This document shows, piece after piece, positions 23,990 through 32,780 of a stretch of DNA of 64,000 nucleotides. Position numbers and translations under genes: made by a program. The stretch comes from Gordonia rubripertincta (GTDB lineage: Bacteria > Actinomycetota > Actinomycetes > Mycobacteriales > Mycobacteriaceae), in the NCBI RefSeq assembly GCF_038024875.1, contig NZ_CP136136.1:4092001-4156000 (forward strand), in the 5' to 3' direction. The notes under the pieces are model-generated. The model saw only the letters and a list, made by a program, of their open reading frames with translations, was not told where the DNA came from and ran no database searches. The first letter of the stretch is position 1, and the number at the start of each line of letters is the position of its first letter.

Positions 23990-25567
23990 GTGCCCGCAGT
24001 CAACGATGCCTCGACCCCGGGAAAGCTCTGGGGAATCGGCCTCGGTCCCGGCGACAGCGAACTCATGACGGTCAAGGCCGCGCGGGTGATCAGCACCGCC
24101 GACGTGGTCGCGTATCACTGTGCGCGCCATGGCAACAGCATCGCGCGGTCGGTCGCCGAACCCTATCTGCGCGGCGACCAGGCCGAAGAGCGGCTCATGT
24201 ACCCGGTCACCACCGAGACCACCGACCATCCCGGCGGTTACCAGGGCGCGCTCGACGACTTCTACGCCGAAAGTGCGGAGCGGCTCGCCGTACACCTCCG
24301 GGCGGGCCGGGACGTCGTCCTTCTCGCCGAAGGGGATCCGCTCTTCTACAGCTCGTACATGCACATGCACAAGCGGCTCTCCCCGCACTTCGATGCGGAG
24401 ATCGTGCCGGGTGTGACGTCGGTGAGCGCGGCGTCGGCGGCGACCGGTGTTCCGCTGGTGGAGGGCGACGAGACCTTGACGGTTGTCCCGGGTACGGCGT
24501 CGACGGAAGAGCTGCTGTTCCGTTTCCGTTCGGCCGACGCCATCGTGGTGATGAAACTGGGCCGCACCTTCGAGCGGGTGCGGGAGGCGTTGCGCGAGGC
24601 CGGCCGCCTCGGCGAGGCCTTCTACGTCGAACGGGCGTCGACCACCGTCGAGCGTGTGCTGCCGGCGGCGGAGGTGAATCCGGCTGAGGTGCCGTACTTC
24701 TCGATCCTCGTGGTTCCCGGACGACGGAACAACCCGCGCTTCGAGCCGGAACCGGTACCGGGCGAGCTGGTGGTCGTCGGTCTCGGACCGGGACACGACA
24801 GCTGGACGACGCCCGAGGTGCGCGCCGAACTCGCCACCGCGACCGACCTCGTCGGTTACACGACCTACCTCAAACGCGTGACGCCGCGGCCCGGCCAGCG
24901 CGTGCACGCCAGCGACAACCGGGTCGAGTCCGAGCGTGCCGAGTTCGCCCTCGATCTCGCCCGACGCGGCGCACGGGTGGCGGTGGTGTCATCGGGCGAT
25001 CCCGGTGTGTTCGCCATGGCGGCCGCGGTCGCCGAGGTGGCCGCCGAACCGCAGTGGCATGACGTTCAGGTCCGGGTGGTTCCGGGTGTCACCGCCGCGA
25101 CCGCCGTGGCGGCGGCCGTCGGTGCGCCCCTCGGTCACGACTTCGCGGTGATCTCCCTGTCCGACCGCCTCAAGCCGTGGTCGGTGATCGAACGTCGTAT
25201 CCGTGCCGCCCTGGCCGCCGATCTGGTGATCGCCATCTACAATCCGGGTTCGGCGAGCCGCGCCTGGCAGGTCGGAGCCCTCAAACACACACTTCTGCAG
25301 ACGGTTTCACCGGACCGGGTCGTCGTCCTCGGTCGCGATGTGGGCGGCCCGGAACAGACGCTGACCACGACCACCGTCGCCGACCTCGACCCGGAAGTGG
25401 TCGACATGCGCACGTTGCTCATCATCGGTTCGTCGGCGACCCGAGCGGTCGCGCGGGCCGCTGGTTCCCTCGTGTTCACGCCGCGCCGGCACACCCCGGC
25501 CGACGAGCCGGAACAGGTGTCAGCCGAGCAACCGCTCGAGCCAAGCCTGGGCGGCAGCGACGTCTGA
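23990..25567 (+). CDS. cobIJ: Fused precorrin-2 C20- / precorrin-3B C17-methyltransferase
   Basis: About 525 residues with two SAM-dependent tetrapyrrole methylase domains. Residues 1-240 are CobI (GIGLGPGDSELMTVKAARVI, LLAEGDPLFYSSYMHMHKRL, EIVPGVTSVSAASAA). Residues 255-500 are CobJ (VVVGLGPGHDSWTTPEVRAEL, VVSSGDPGVFAMAAAV, VVPGVTAATAVAAAVGAPLG, IAIYNPGSASRAW). The same fusion is known in mycobacteria. GTG 23990 is chosen because AGGAG ends 5 bases before it; GTG 23984 would overlap that site and the cobH stop. The last 48 bases overlap the 3' end of convergent cobK. Confidence 0.95.
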   Translation: MPAVNDASTPGKLWGIGLGPGDSELMTVKAARVISTADVVAYHCARHGNSIARSVAEPYLRGDQAEERLMYPVTTETTDHPGGYQGALDDFYAESAERLAVHLRAGRDVVLLAEGDPLFYSSYMHMHKRLSPHFDAEIVPGVTSVSAASAATGVPLVEGDETLTVVPGTASTEELLFRFRSADAIVVMKLGRTFERVREALREAGRLGEAFYVERASTTVERVLPAAEVNPAEVPYFSILVVPGRRNNPRFEPEPVPGELVVVGLGPGHDSWTTPEVRAELATATDLVGYTTYLKRVTPRPGQRVHASDNRVESERAEFALDLARRGARVAVVSSGDPGVFAMAAAVAEVAAEPQWHDVQVRVVPGVTAATAVAAAVGAPLGHDFAVISLSDRLKPWSVIERRIRAALAADLVIAIYNPGSASRAWQVGALKHTLLQTVSPDRVVVLGRDVGGPEQTLTTTTVADLDPEVVDMRTLLIIGSSATRAVARAAGSLVFTPRRHTPADEPEQVSAEQPLEPSLGGSDV

Positions 25568-26263
25568 CACCGTCGGGACGTCGGGTTCGGTCGGGCGGTC
25601 CACGACGATCACGTCGATGCCCAGGGTCGCGGCGGCGTCGAGTTTCGCTTTCGTCAGCGATCCCCCGCTGTTCTTGGTGACGAGCAGGTCGATCCGGTTC
25701 TCGCGCAGGAGGGCAAGTTCCGAGTCGTAGTCGTAGGGCCCGCGTGACCGCAGGATTTCGTGGTGCGCAGGGAGTGCCGCGGTCGGCGGATCGACGACCC
25801 GGATGAGGAACCACACGTCGTCGATGCCGGCGAACTCGCCGACGTCCTGGCGACCCGTGGTCAGCAACACCCGGTTGCCGCGGCGTCGGACCTCGTCGGC
25901 CGCGGTGGCGAGATCCGGTACGCGGATCCAGCGGTCGGTGTCGGTCGGGGTCCAGGGTTCACGACGCAGACGGAGGAGTGGCACCGCCGCCTCCGACGCG
26001 GCCTGCGCGGCGTTGTGGGTGATGGTGGCCGCGAACGGATGCGTGGCGTCGATGACCGCCTGAATCCGGTTGCTGAGCAGCCACTCCCGCAGACCGTCGA
26101 CTCCTCCGAAGCCGCCGATGCGGACCGGGCCCACCGGGAGGCGCGGATTGTCCACGCGGCCCGCGAGTGAGCTGATGACCGACCTCCCGGTCTCGGTCAG
26201 GGACGCCGCCAGTGCACGCGCCTCGCCGGTGCCGCCGAGGATGAGAATTTGTTCATCGGTCAT
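25520..26263 (-). CDS. cobK: Precorrin-6A reductase
   Basis: 247 residues. This NAD(P)H-dependent reductase of the corrin ring (precorrin-6A to precorrin-6B) starts MTDEQILILGGTGEARALAA, the family GGT.E nucleotide loop. AVIDATHPFAATITHNAAQA is the best-conserved block, and VLLTTGRQDVGEFAG and LVTKNSGGSLTKAKLDAA come later. Its start overlaps the cobM stop by 4 bases (ATGA). Its 3' end runs 48 bases into the end of cobIJ on the other strand. It is the last gene of the SDR-cobL-cobM-cobK operon. Confidence 0.95.
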   Translation of the reverse strand: MTDEQILILGGTGEARALAASLTETGRSVISSLAGRVDNPRLPVGPVRIGGFGGVDGLREWLLSNRIQAVIDATHPFAATITHNAAQAASEAAVPLLRLRREPWTPTDTDRWIRVPDLATAADEVRRRGNRVLLTTGRQDVGEFAGIDDVWFLIRVVDPPTAALPAHHEILRSRGPYDYDSELALLRENRIDLLVTKNSGGSLTKAKLDAAATLGIDVIVVDRPTEPDVPTVSDVAAAQAWLERLLG

Positions 26264-27033
26264 GGGTGCGGTGTTTCACGGAGTTTCGTCATCCGGGCGT
26301 GGGAGTACAGGTAGCTGTCGGTGACCTCGGGATGCGCGGCGGCGTCGAGTACCCGGCCGACGAAGATGATCGCGGTCTTGCGGATGTCGGCGGCGTCCAG
26401 GGTCTCCGGTAGCCGACTCAGCGGACACCGCACCACCTGCTGGTTCGGCCGACTGGCGAAAGCGACGGTCGCCGTGGGGCATTCCGAACCGTAGTGCGGT
26501 GTGAGCGCCTCGACGATCTGTTCGGCACGATGGGCGGCGAGATGGAGGGCGAGCGTCACACCCGTCGCCGCGAGGGTCGTCAGGTCCTCGCCCCGGGGCA
26601 TGTCGGTCGACAGCGTCGAGACCCGGGTGATGAGCAGGCTCTGGCCCACGCCGGGGACGGTGAGTTCGGTGTCGAGCGCCGCGGCCGCGGCGGCGAAGGC
26701 GGGTACCCCGGGCACGATCTCGAATGGGATGCCGCGAGAACGGAGTTCGCGTTGCTGCTCGGCGAGCGCCGAGTAGATCGAGAGGTCCCCGGAATGCAGG
26801 CGGGCGACGTCGTCCCCGCGTTCGTGGGCCGAGACGATGTGATCGATGATGTCGGACAACGGCATCCGCGCGGTGTCGACGAGGACGGCGTCGTCGGGGC
26901 ACATCTCGAGCATCTCGTCGGGCACCAGCGAGCCGGCGTACAGACAGGTGCGGCACTCCCCTAGCAGCCGCGCGCCGCGCAGGGTGATCAGGTCGGGGGC
27001 GCCGGGGCCGGCACCGATGAAGTAGATGGTCAT
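26260..27033 (-). CDS. cobM: Precorrin-4 C11-methyltransferase
   Basis: 257 residues, one tetrapyrrole methylase domain. Start MTIYFIGAGPGAPDLITLRG, then LYAGSLVPDEML, ARLHSGDLSIYSALAEQ and FEIVPGVPAFAAAAAAL. LLITRVSTLSTDMP is the CobM/CbiF-specific stretch, and TAIIFVGRVLDA is near the end. It methylates C-11 of precorrin-4. ATGA overlaps join it to cobL upstream and cobK downstream. A longer open frame extends upstream inside cobL but has no family sequence. Confidence 0.95.
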   Translation of the reverse strand: MTIYFIGAGPGAPDLITLRGARLLGECRTCLYAGSLVPDEMLEMCPDDAVLVDTARMPLSDIIDHIVSAHERGDDVARLHSGDLSIYSALAEQQRELRSRGIPFEIVPGVPAFAAAAAALDTELTVPGVGQSLLITRVSTLSTDMPRGEDLTTLAATGVTLALHLAAHRAEQIVEALTPHYGSECPTATVAFASRPNQQVVRCPLSRLPETLDAADIRKTAIIFVGRVLDAAAHPEVTDSYLYSHARMTKLRETPHP

Positions 27034-28268
27034 GCTTCCGATTCCTCGTCCGGCGCCGGGTCGTGTCTTGTTGCGGCCCACTGGACGATCGGCAGCGCCG
27101 GCCGCCAGGTGGTCATCGTGCCGAGCGGTGCGACGGTCTCCACGGACAGGCGCCGCAGGGTGCCGCCGTGTTCGGCGTGCCGGCGGACCAGGATCGCCTG
27201 GTTCTCCACGGTGACAGCGTTCACGACGATCCGTCCGGAGGGTCGTAATGCGTTCCACGCGGCGGCGAGGACCTTCTCGTCGAGGCCGCCGCCGATGAAC
27301 ACCGCGTCGGGAGGCGGTGCGTCGGAGAGGGCTTCGGGCGCGGCACCGCGTAGCGACAGGCGATGGCCGACGCCGTGCCGGTGAGCGTTGGCGGTGAGGC
27401 GTTCGGCCCGTTCGGTGTTCTGTTCGAAGGCGATTGCCCGTCCCCGGTCGTCGGCGCGCAACCATTCGATGGCGACACTTCCGGAGCCGGAGCCGATGTC
27501 CCAGAGAAGTTGTGCCCCGGTGGGTTCGAGGGCTGCGACCGTCACCGCGCGGACTGTGGACTTGGTGATCTGGCCGTCGTGGTCGTAGGTGTCGTCGTCG
27601 CGGCCGGGCATCCGGCTACGACGTGGTCCGACGCAGTCGACGGCCACGATGTTGAGCGGGTCCACGGGTGAATGCACCCAGGCTCCCGCGGACGAGGAAC
27701 GGATGCGCTCGTCCGGTCCGCCGAGCTGTTCGAGCACGGTCATCGTCGAGTCGCCGAAGCCATTCTGCGAGAGCAGTTCCGCCACTGCGGCGGGGGTTGT
27801 CTCGTTCCGACTGAGGACGAGGAGACGTCCGCCTGCGGTGGCCTCGGTGAGTGCCACCTCGGGATCGGCCGTCACGGCGCTGACGATCCGGGTCGTGGCG
27901 AGATCCCAGCCGAGACGTGCACACGCCAGGCTCGCGCTCGACACCGCCGGATACACCCGCACATGCTCGACCCCGACCCGCGCGACGATGCTCGCGCCGA
28001 CGCCGTGGAACATGGGATCACCGCTGGCCAGGATGTGGGCCTGACCGGAAGCGTTCTCGAGAACGTCGGCGAGATGTGCAGACATCGGCGAGCGCCACGC
28101 CTGCCGTGCACCGGTGAGCTCGTCCGCGGCGTCGTCGAGGAGTGCGAGTTGCCTTGTCGCACCGTAGATCACGCGAGCACTGCGCAGTTCGTCGCGCGCG
28201 GCGTCGCCGAGTCCGCGCCAGCCGTCGGCGCCGATCCCGACGACCACGAACCGCGGTTCGGCACTCAT
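27030..28268 (-). CDS. cobL: Precorrin-6Y C5,15-methyltransferase (decarboxylating), CbiE-CbiT fusion
   Basis: About 412 residues. The N-terminal CbiE-like methylase covers residues ~5-200 (FVVVGIGADGWRGLG, HILASGDPMFHGVGASIVA, VYPAVSSASLACARLGWDL). The C-terminal CbiT-like Rossmann methylase covers residues ~225-400 (LLWDIGSGSGSVAIEWLR, DAVFIGGGLDEKVLAAAWNAL). Together they methylate C-5 and C-15 and remove the acetate carboxyl on C-12. The start is ATG 28268, which overlaps the TGA of the upstream SDR; another ATG at 28286 is less likely. It belongs to a tightly coupled four-gene operon ending with cobK. Confidence 0.95.
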   Translation of the reverse strand: MSAEPRFVVVGIGADGWRGLGDAARDELRSARVIYGATRQLALLDDAADELTGARQAWRSPMSAHLADVLENASGQAHILASGDPMFHGVGASIVARVGVEHVRVYPAVSSASLACARLGWDLATTRIVSAVTADPEVALTEATAGGRLLVLSRNETTPAAVAELLSQNGFGDSTMTVLEQLGGPDERIRSSSAGAWVHSPVDPLNIVAVDCVGPRRSRMPGRDDDTYDHDGQITKSTVRAVTVAALEPTGAQLLWDIGSGSGSVAIEWLRADDRGRAIAFEQNTERAERLTANAHRHGVGHRLSLRGAAPEALSDAPPPDAVFIGGGLDEKVLAAAWNALRPSGRIVVNAVTVENQAILVRRHAEHGGTLRRLSVETVAPLGTMTTWRPALPIVQWAATRHDPAPDEESEA

Positions 28269-29032
28269 CGGGGCAGTCTCCGCCACACCGCGCGAGGGAG
28301 CAGACGCATGCCGAAGAACATCGGGCGCAACACCGAGGGAATCCAGACCTCACCGCGCCCGGTGCGATACGCGCGGGCGACGGCGTCGGCGACCTGGTCG
28401 GGAGTCTTCGAGAACGGTGCGGGTTTCACCCCGGACTCCATCAGGTCCTTGGTCATCGCGCCGATCACGAAGCCGGGTCGGGCGAGGAGCAGCCGGACGC
28501 CGGTGCCGTGCAGTGAGTCCGCCATGCCGCTGGCGAATCCGTCGAGGCCGGCCTTGGTGGAGCCGTAGACGAAGTTGGCGCGGCGGACCCGGATTCCGGC
28601 GACCGAGGAGAAGACGATCATCGTGCCCGAGCCCTGTGCGCGCAGGGCGGCGGCGAGCGGGATCAGCACGCTGACGTGTGCGTAGTAGTCCGTGTGCGCG
28701 ATCTGCAGGGCATGCGCGACATCGGCTTCCGCCCGCGCCTGGTCCCCCAGGATCCCGAAGGCGATGATCGCGATGCCGATCGGTCCGAACTCCTCGACCA
28801 GGGACGCGATCAGCCCGGGATGACTGTCGGTGTCGTCGGCGTCGAAGGCGACGGGATGCACAGCGGTGGCGCCCGCTTCGAGCAGGAGCGCGGTCTGTGC
28901 GGCGAGGTCGTCGGGTCGTCGGGCCGCGAGTACCACCGTCCGGCCCTGCGCCAGACGCTGCGCGGTGGCCACCCCGATCTCACTGCTGCCGCCGAACAGG
29001 ACGAGCGAACCCGGAGATGTGTCAGAGGCCAT
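28265..29032 (-). CDS. SDR-family oxidoreductase, DprE2-like
   Basis: 255 residues, short-chain dehydrogenase/reductase. It has a glycine-rich cofactor loop LFGGSSEIGVATAQRL and cofactor-selecting Arg residues in VVLAARRPDDL. The catalytic Ser is in IVFSSVAGIRVRR and the catalytic Tyr/Lys in VYGSTKAGLDGF. The GGSSEIG loop and overall layout resemble DprE2 and its paralogue Rv2073c, which is found beside cobL in M. tuberculosis. It is translationally coupled to cobL. A direct role in corrin synthesis has not been shown for this family, so co-transcription is the only link. Confidence 0.85.
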   Translation of the reverse strand: MASDTSPGSLVLFGGSSEIGVATAQRLAQGRTVVLAARRPDDLAAQTALLLEAGATAVHPVAFDADDTDSHPGLIASLVEEFGPIGIAIIAFGILGDQARAEADVAHALQIAHTDYYAHVSVLIPLAAALRAQGSGTMIVFSSVAGIRVRRANFVYGSTKAGLDGFASGMADSLHGTGVRLLLARPGFVIGAMTKDLMESGVKPAPFSKTPDQVADAVARAYRTGRGEVWIPSVLRPMFFGMRLLPRAVWRRLPR

Positions 29033-29096
29033 GCACAGCAGTATCGCACCAGCCCCAGCCCGCCGAAGTCACCCCATCGGCGCTAGCGTGGGAACC

Positions 29097-29498
29097 ATGT
29101 CACGTACCGCTGCCGACATCGGCCCAGCCGCTCTCGAGTTCCTCACCGACCGCCACCTCGGCACCCTCGTGACGATGCGCGCCGACGGGACACCGCATTC
29201 GGTCGCGGTGGGGTTCACCTGGGATCCCGACGCCGGCCTCGCGCGGGTGATCACGTTCGACGGCAGCCAGAAGGTCCGCAACGTGGAACGCGGCGGCTAT
29301 GCGGCGGTGACCAATGTCGACGGTCCGCGGTGGCTCACGCTCGAGGGACCTGCCCGAGTGAGCCGCGAACCCGAGCGGGTGCGGGAGGCCGAGGAGCGCT
29401 ACGCCCGCCGTTACCGGCAGCCCAAGCCGAACCCGCGCCGCGTCGTCATCGAGATCAGCGTGTCCCGGGTGCTCGGGTCGGCGTCGCTGCTCGGGTAA
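29097..29498 (+). CDS. F420-dependent biliverdin reductase-like protein (Rv2074 type)
   Basis: 133 residues, split-barrel flavin/deazaflavin-binding fold. Landmarks are LEFLTDRHLGTLVTMRADGT, HSVAVGFTWDPDAGLARVIT, and KVRNVERGGYAAVTNVDG. Then come RWLTLEGPARVSR and an Arg-rich RYARRYRQPK-like helix, followed by RRVVIEISVSRVLG. It resembles Rv2074, characterised as an F420H2-dependent biliverdin reductase, and holds the same place after cobL and the SDR. F420 use is inferred from that resemblance. It is divergent from the SDR gene and abuts the pepE stop. Confidence 0.8.
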   Translation: MSRTAADIGPAALEFLTDRHLGTLVTMRADGTPHSVAVGFTWDPDAGLARVITFDGSQKVRNVERGGYAAVTNVDGPRWLTLEGPARVSREPERVREAEERYARRYRQPKPNPRRVVIEISVSRVLGSASLLG

Positions 29499-30641
29499 CT
29501 ACAGCTGCACGAGCTCGTGCGGGCGGTTGTTGAACGATTCGCAGCCGTCCTCGGTGACCACGACGATGTCCTCGATACGAGCACCCCAGTGGCCGGCGAA
29601 ATACACCCCGGGCTCCACGCTGAAGGCCATGCCCGGGCGAAGGGTGATGTCGTTGCCGTTCACGATGTAGGGCTCCTCGTGGACCGAGAGGCCGATGCCG
29701 TGTCCGGTGCGGTGGATGAACGCCTCGGCGAGGCCACGTTCGCGGAGGAGGTCGCGGGCGGCCGCGTCGATCGAGGCGGCGGTGACACCGGGACGTACGG
29801 CGGCGACCGCAGCGCGCTGCGCCTCGTGCAGGGCGGCGTATGCATCGGCGACGTCGGCGGCCGGCGGTTCGAAGCAGTAGGTGCGGGTGGAGTCGGAGTT
29901 GTAGCCGGGTTCGACGGGCCCGCCGATGTCGATGACGACGATGTCGGACCGTTCGATGACCCGGTCGGAGAACTCGTGATGCGGGTCGGCGCCGTTGGGT
30001 CCGGAACCGACGATGATGAACGCCGCCTCGGTGTGGCCCTCCTCGAGGATCGCCGCCGCGATGTCGTCGGAGACCTCCCGCTCGGTGCGTCCGGGCTTGA
30101 GCCACTCACCCATCCGGGCATGGACACGGTCGATGGCCGCGCCGGCACGACGCAGGGCCTCGATCTCCGCGTCGTCCTTGATCATCCGGAGTTCCCGCAG
30201 CACGGCGGTGGCGAGTTGCGGGGTGGCGCCGGTGTGCCGGGCCAGCGGGATCACGTGCAGGGCGGGCATCGAATCCGACACCGCGATGGTCGGATTCGAC
30301 GGCAGACCGGAGAGGGCGAGACCGTGCGCATCGTCGCCGTCGACCCAGTCGGCCACCTCGATGCCGAGATCGCCGACGGCTGAGGCGGACAGCGACGGCA
30401 CCTCGAGTCGTGCGATGACCAGCTTCGGGTCACCCGTCGCGGGGATGACCAGTGCGGTGAGGCGTTCGAAGGTGTCGGCGCGCGAGCCCACGAGATAACG
30501 GAGGTCGGGTCCGGGCGCCACCACCAGCGCGTCGAGGCCGGCGTCGCGAGTGAGTTCCGCGGCGCGTCGCATGCGTTCGCGGTACACCTCGGGATCGAAC
30601 AGCGGTGCCGCCGAGCCGGCGGTGGTCGATGTGGCAGCCAT
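29499..30641 (-). CDS. pepE: M24 family Xaa-Pro peptidase
   Basis: 380 residues, pita-bread-fold metallopeptidase. The N-terminal creatinase-like domain covers residues ~1-150. The catalytic domain holds the dinuclear metal ligands: Asp in VVIDIGGPVEPGYNSDSTRTY (two Asp), His in HRTGHGIGLSVHEEPYI, Glu in SVEPGVYFAGHW, and Glu in VVVTEDGCESF. It should cleave an N-terminal residue before proline. It matches PepE/PepQ of mycobacteria (Rv2089c) in size and position beside the 5'-3' exonuclease. It starts ATG 30641, divergent from the exonuclease. Confidence 0.92.
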   Translation of the reverse strand: MAATSTTAGSAAPLFDPEVYRERMRRAAELTRDAGLDALVVAPGPDLRYLVGSRADTFERLTALVIPATGDPKLVIARLEVPSLSASAVGDLGIEVADWVDGDDAHGLALSGLPSNPTIAVSDSMPALHVIPLARHTGATPQLATAVLRELRMIKDDAEIEALRRAGAAIDRVHARMGEWLKPGRTEREVSDDIAAAILEEGHTEAAFIIVGSGPNGADPHHEFSDRVIERSDIVVIDIGGPVEPGYNSDSTRTYCFEPPAADVADAYAALHEAQRAAVAAVRPGVTAASIDAAARDLLRERGLAEAFIHRTGHGIGLSVHEEPYIVNGNDITLRPGMAFSVEPGVYFAGHWGARIEDIVVVTEDGCESFNNRPHELVQL

Positions 30642-30704
30642 GGTCGAAGACTACCGCCGGGTGTGCGAGTCGTGGTGACGCGGCGACACCGTCAATGCGA
30701 GAGT

Positions 30705-31682
30705 GTGGAGGTGACGGATTCGTTGATGCTGCTCGACGGTGCGAGCCTGTGGTTTCGGTCGTTCTACGCCCTGCCCGAGAAGATGACCAGCCCCGACGGG
30801 CGACCGGTCAACGCGGTCCGGGGTTTCATCGACACGATCGCGAATCTCGTGACACGCGAACACCCGACGCGGCTCGTCGTGTGCCTCGACCTCGACTGGC
30901 GTCCCGAGTTCCGTACCGCCCTCATCCCGACCTACAAGGCGCACCGCGTCGCGGTCGAGGACGGTGCGACCGACGCCACGGGCACGGAGACCATCGACGT
31001 CGAAGAAGTGCCCGACGCACTGACGCCGCAGGTCGACATGATCATGAATGTCCTTGCCGCTGCGGGGATCGCGACCTCGGGGGCAGTCGGCTGCGAGGCC
31101 GACGACGTCATCGGGACACTCGCCTGGGAGGAAGCGCAGGACCCGGTGATCGTCGTCAGCGGTGACCGCGACCTGCTGCAGGTCGTATCCGACGATCCGG
31201 TTCCGGTGCGGGTGCTCTACGTCGGGCGCGGACTGGCGAAGGCCGAGATGATGGGGCCGGTCGAGGTCGGCGAGAAGTACGGTGTACCCGCCGATCGCGC
31301 CGGGATCGGCTACGCGGAGATGTCGATGCTGCGCGGCGACCCGTCGGACGGGCTTCCCGGAGTGCAGGGCATCGGGGAGAAGACCGCGGCGAAACTCATC
31401 AGCGAATACGGCAGCCTGGACGCACTCGAAGAGGCCGCACGGGATTCGTCGTCGACGGTCCCGACGCGGGCACGCAAGGCACTTCTCGCCGCCGCCGACT
31501 ATCTGGAGGCGGCACGCACCGTCGTCTCGGTGCGCACCGATGCCGAGACCATCGACAGCGGACCGGATCTGCTGCCGTCCGAACCGGCCGACCCCGAGGC
31601 GCTGGCCGCGCTCGTCGAGGAGCTGGGCATCGGGGCGTCGGTGAGCCGGTTGTCGAAGGCGCTGGGCTGGCCCAAGGTCTGA
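30705..31682 (+). CDS. Stand-alone 5'-3' exonuclease (DNA polymerase I exonuclease-like)
   Basis: About 325 residues, PIN-like FEN family. The conserved acidic sites are MLLDGASLWFRSFYALP near the start, VCLDLDWRPEFR, then CEADDVIGTLAWE and VVSGDRDLLQVV. The helix-hairpin-helix DNA clamp is in LRGDPSDGLPGVQGIGEKTA. It resembles the 5'-nuclease domain of PolA but has no polymerase. It corresponds to Rv2090, next to pepE and the DUF4333 protein. The start is uncertain: GTG 30705, GTG 30711 and ATG 30726 are all in frame, and none has an ideal ribosome site. Confidence 0.88.
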   Translation: MEVTDSLMLLDGASLWFRSFYALPEKMTSPDGRPVNAVRGFIDTIANLVTREHPTRLVVCLDLDWRPEFRTALIPTYKAHRVAVEDGATDATGTETIDVEEVPDALTPQVDMIMNVLAAAGIATSGAVGCEADDVIGTLAWEEAQDPVIVVSGDRDLLQVVSDDPVPVRVLYVGRGLAKAEMMGPVEVGEKYGVPADRAGIGYAEMSMLRGDPSDGLPGVQGIGEKTAAKLISEYGSLDALEEAARDSSSTVPTRARKALLAAADYLEAARTVVSVRTDAETIDSGPDLLPSEPADPEALAALVEELGIGASVSRLSKALGWPKV

Positions 31683-31693
31683 TCAGGGCGGCC

Positions 31694-32599
31694 TCAGCTG
31701 GGACGCGAGACCTCGTAGCGCCCCTCGTCGTCGATGAAGGTGACGGTGACCTGCTGGTCCTGTCCACCGACGGTCACCGAACAGGTGAACGACGACCCCT
31801 CCTTGACACGCTGGCCGGACGGGCATTTCACGTTGCTGACGTCGCTGGCCTGGTAGTCCTCGGTGAGGATCTTCTGTACGCCGTCCTGGGCCGCCTGCTG
31901 GTCGAGGTTCTTCGGTGCCCAGCCGGGTGCGACGAATGCGGTGATGAGGATGATCGCGGCGATCACGATCAGCGCACCGCCACCGGCGAACAGCAGGGTC
32001 CGCAGCGTCTTGTTCGACTTGGGCGTCGCCATGCCGCTGAACTGGTCGGGTCCGCCGAACTGGTTCTGGCCGTAGGCGCCCGGGGTCTGCTGCGACTGGC
32101 CGTAAGGCTGCTGACCGTACTGACCGGGTGCCCCGTACTGACCGGCACCGTACGAACCGGCGCCGTACGAACCAGCGCCGTACTGACCGGGGTCGGGCTG
32201 GCCGTAGTGCTGCGCGGGTCCGCCGTAGTTGGGCGCGCCCTGGTTGGGGGCACCATAGGCCGGCTGACCACCGGGTTGCCCGTACTGGCCGGGCTGCGCC
32301 CCGGGGTACCCGACCTGCGTCGGCTGGTTCTGGGGCGGCTGGCCCGGTGCCTGCGCTCCGGGCGCATAACCGGGAGCCTGCTGGTACGGGTTCTGCTGAT
32401 AGGGATTCGCCTGGTACGGAGCCTGCTTATTCGGGTCCTGCGGGGGCTGTCCGTGAACAGGGTTGGGCGCCATCGTCGTGGGGTCGGCCTGCGAGCCACC
32501 CTGCTGGGAACCGCCCGTGTTCACGATCTCGGTCTTGTCGCCGGCGCCTGGCCCGCCCTGCTGGGGCTGGGACGGATTCGGCTTGTTCGGGTCGGTCAT
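31694..32599 (-). CDS. DUF4333 membrane-anchored protein with Pro/Gln/Tyr-rich N-terminus
   Basis: 301 residues. Residues 1-~200 are low complexity (Gln, Pro, Gly, Tyr; e.g. QQNPYQQAPGYAPG, YGAGSYGAGQYG), probably disordered and cytoplasmic. One membrane helix follows (TLLFAGGGALIVIAAIILITAFVA is its core). The external C-terminal DUF4333 domain carries two Cys (VKCPSGQ, FTCSVTV), likely disulfide-bonded. Its position between the exonuclease and helY matches Rv2091c. GGAGGGG precedes the ATG. Function is unknown; the design resembles actinobacterial cell-envelope sensor or scaffold proteins (inference). Confidence 0.82.
   Translation of the reverse strand: MTDPNKPNPSQPQQGGPGAGDKTEIVNTGGSQQGGSQADPTTMAPNPVHGQPPQDPNKQAPYQANPYQQNPYQQAPGYAPGAQAPGQPPQNQPTQVGYPGAQPGQYGQPGGQPAYGAPNQGAPNYGGPAQHYGQPDPGQYGAGSYGAGSYGAGQYGAPGQYGQQPYGQSQQTPGAYGQNQFGGPDQFSGMATPKSNKTLRTLLFAGGGALIVIAAIILITAFVAPGWAPKNLDQQAAQDGVQKILTEDYQASDVSNVKCPSGQRVKEGSSFTCSVTVGGQDQQVTVTFIDDEGRYEVSRPS
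32133..32192 (-). repeat. Four tandem 15-bp coding repeats
   Basis: Four imperfect 15-base units, each starting CCGTAC on the plus strand, encode YGAGS/YGAGQ-type pentapeptides in the disordered part of the DUF4333 protein. In-frame units like these can expand or contract by slippage. Confidence 0.7.
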
Positions 32600-32780
32600 G
32601 AGTCCCCTCCCACTCGGCTCCCACCTCGGCGAGGTGTCGGCGAACTTCTGACGTCACGCGGCAGTGCCGGGACATCCCTCCCTGACACCGAATGCGGGAT
32701 GAACGTTACCTCAGGCACACACGACTATCAGGCAACCAAGCGCAGGGTGGCCGGGAGCGTCGTCTGGTGAACCGACGGGG

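Noticed and set aside
32133..32192. CRISPR-like array
   Set aside because: The units are 15 bases, contiguous and coding, with no spacers and no cas genes nearby.
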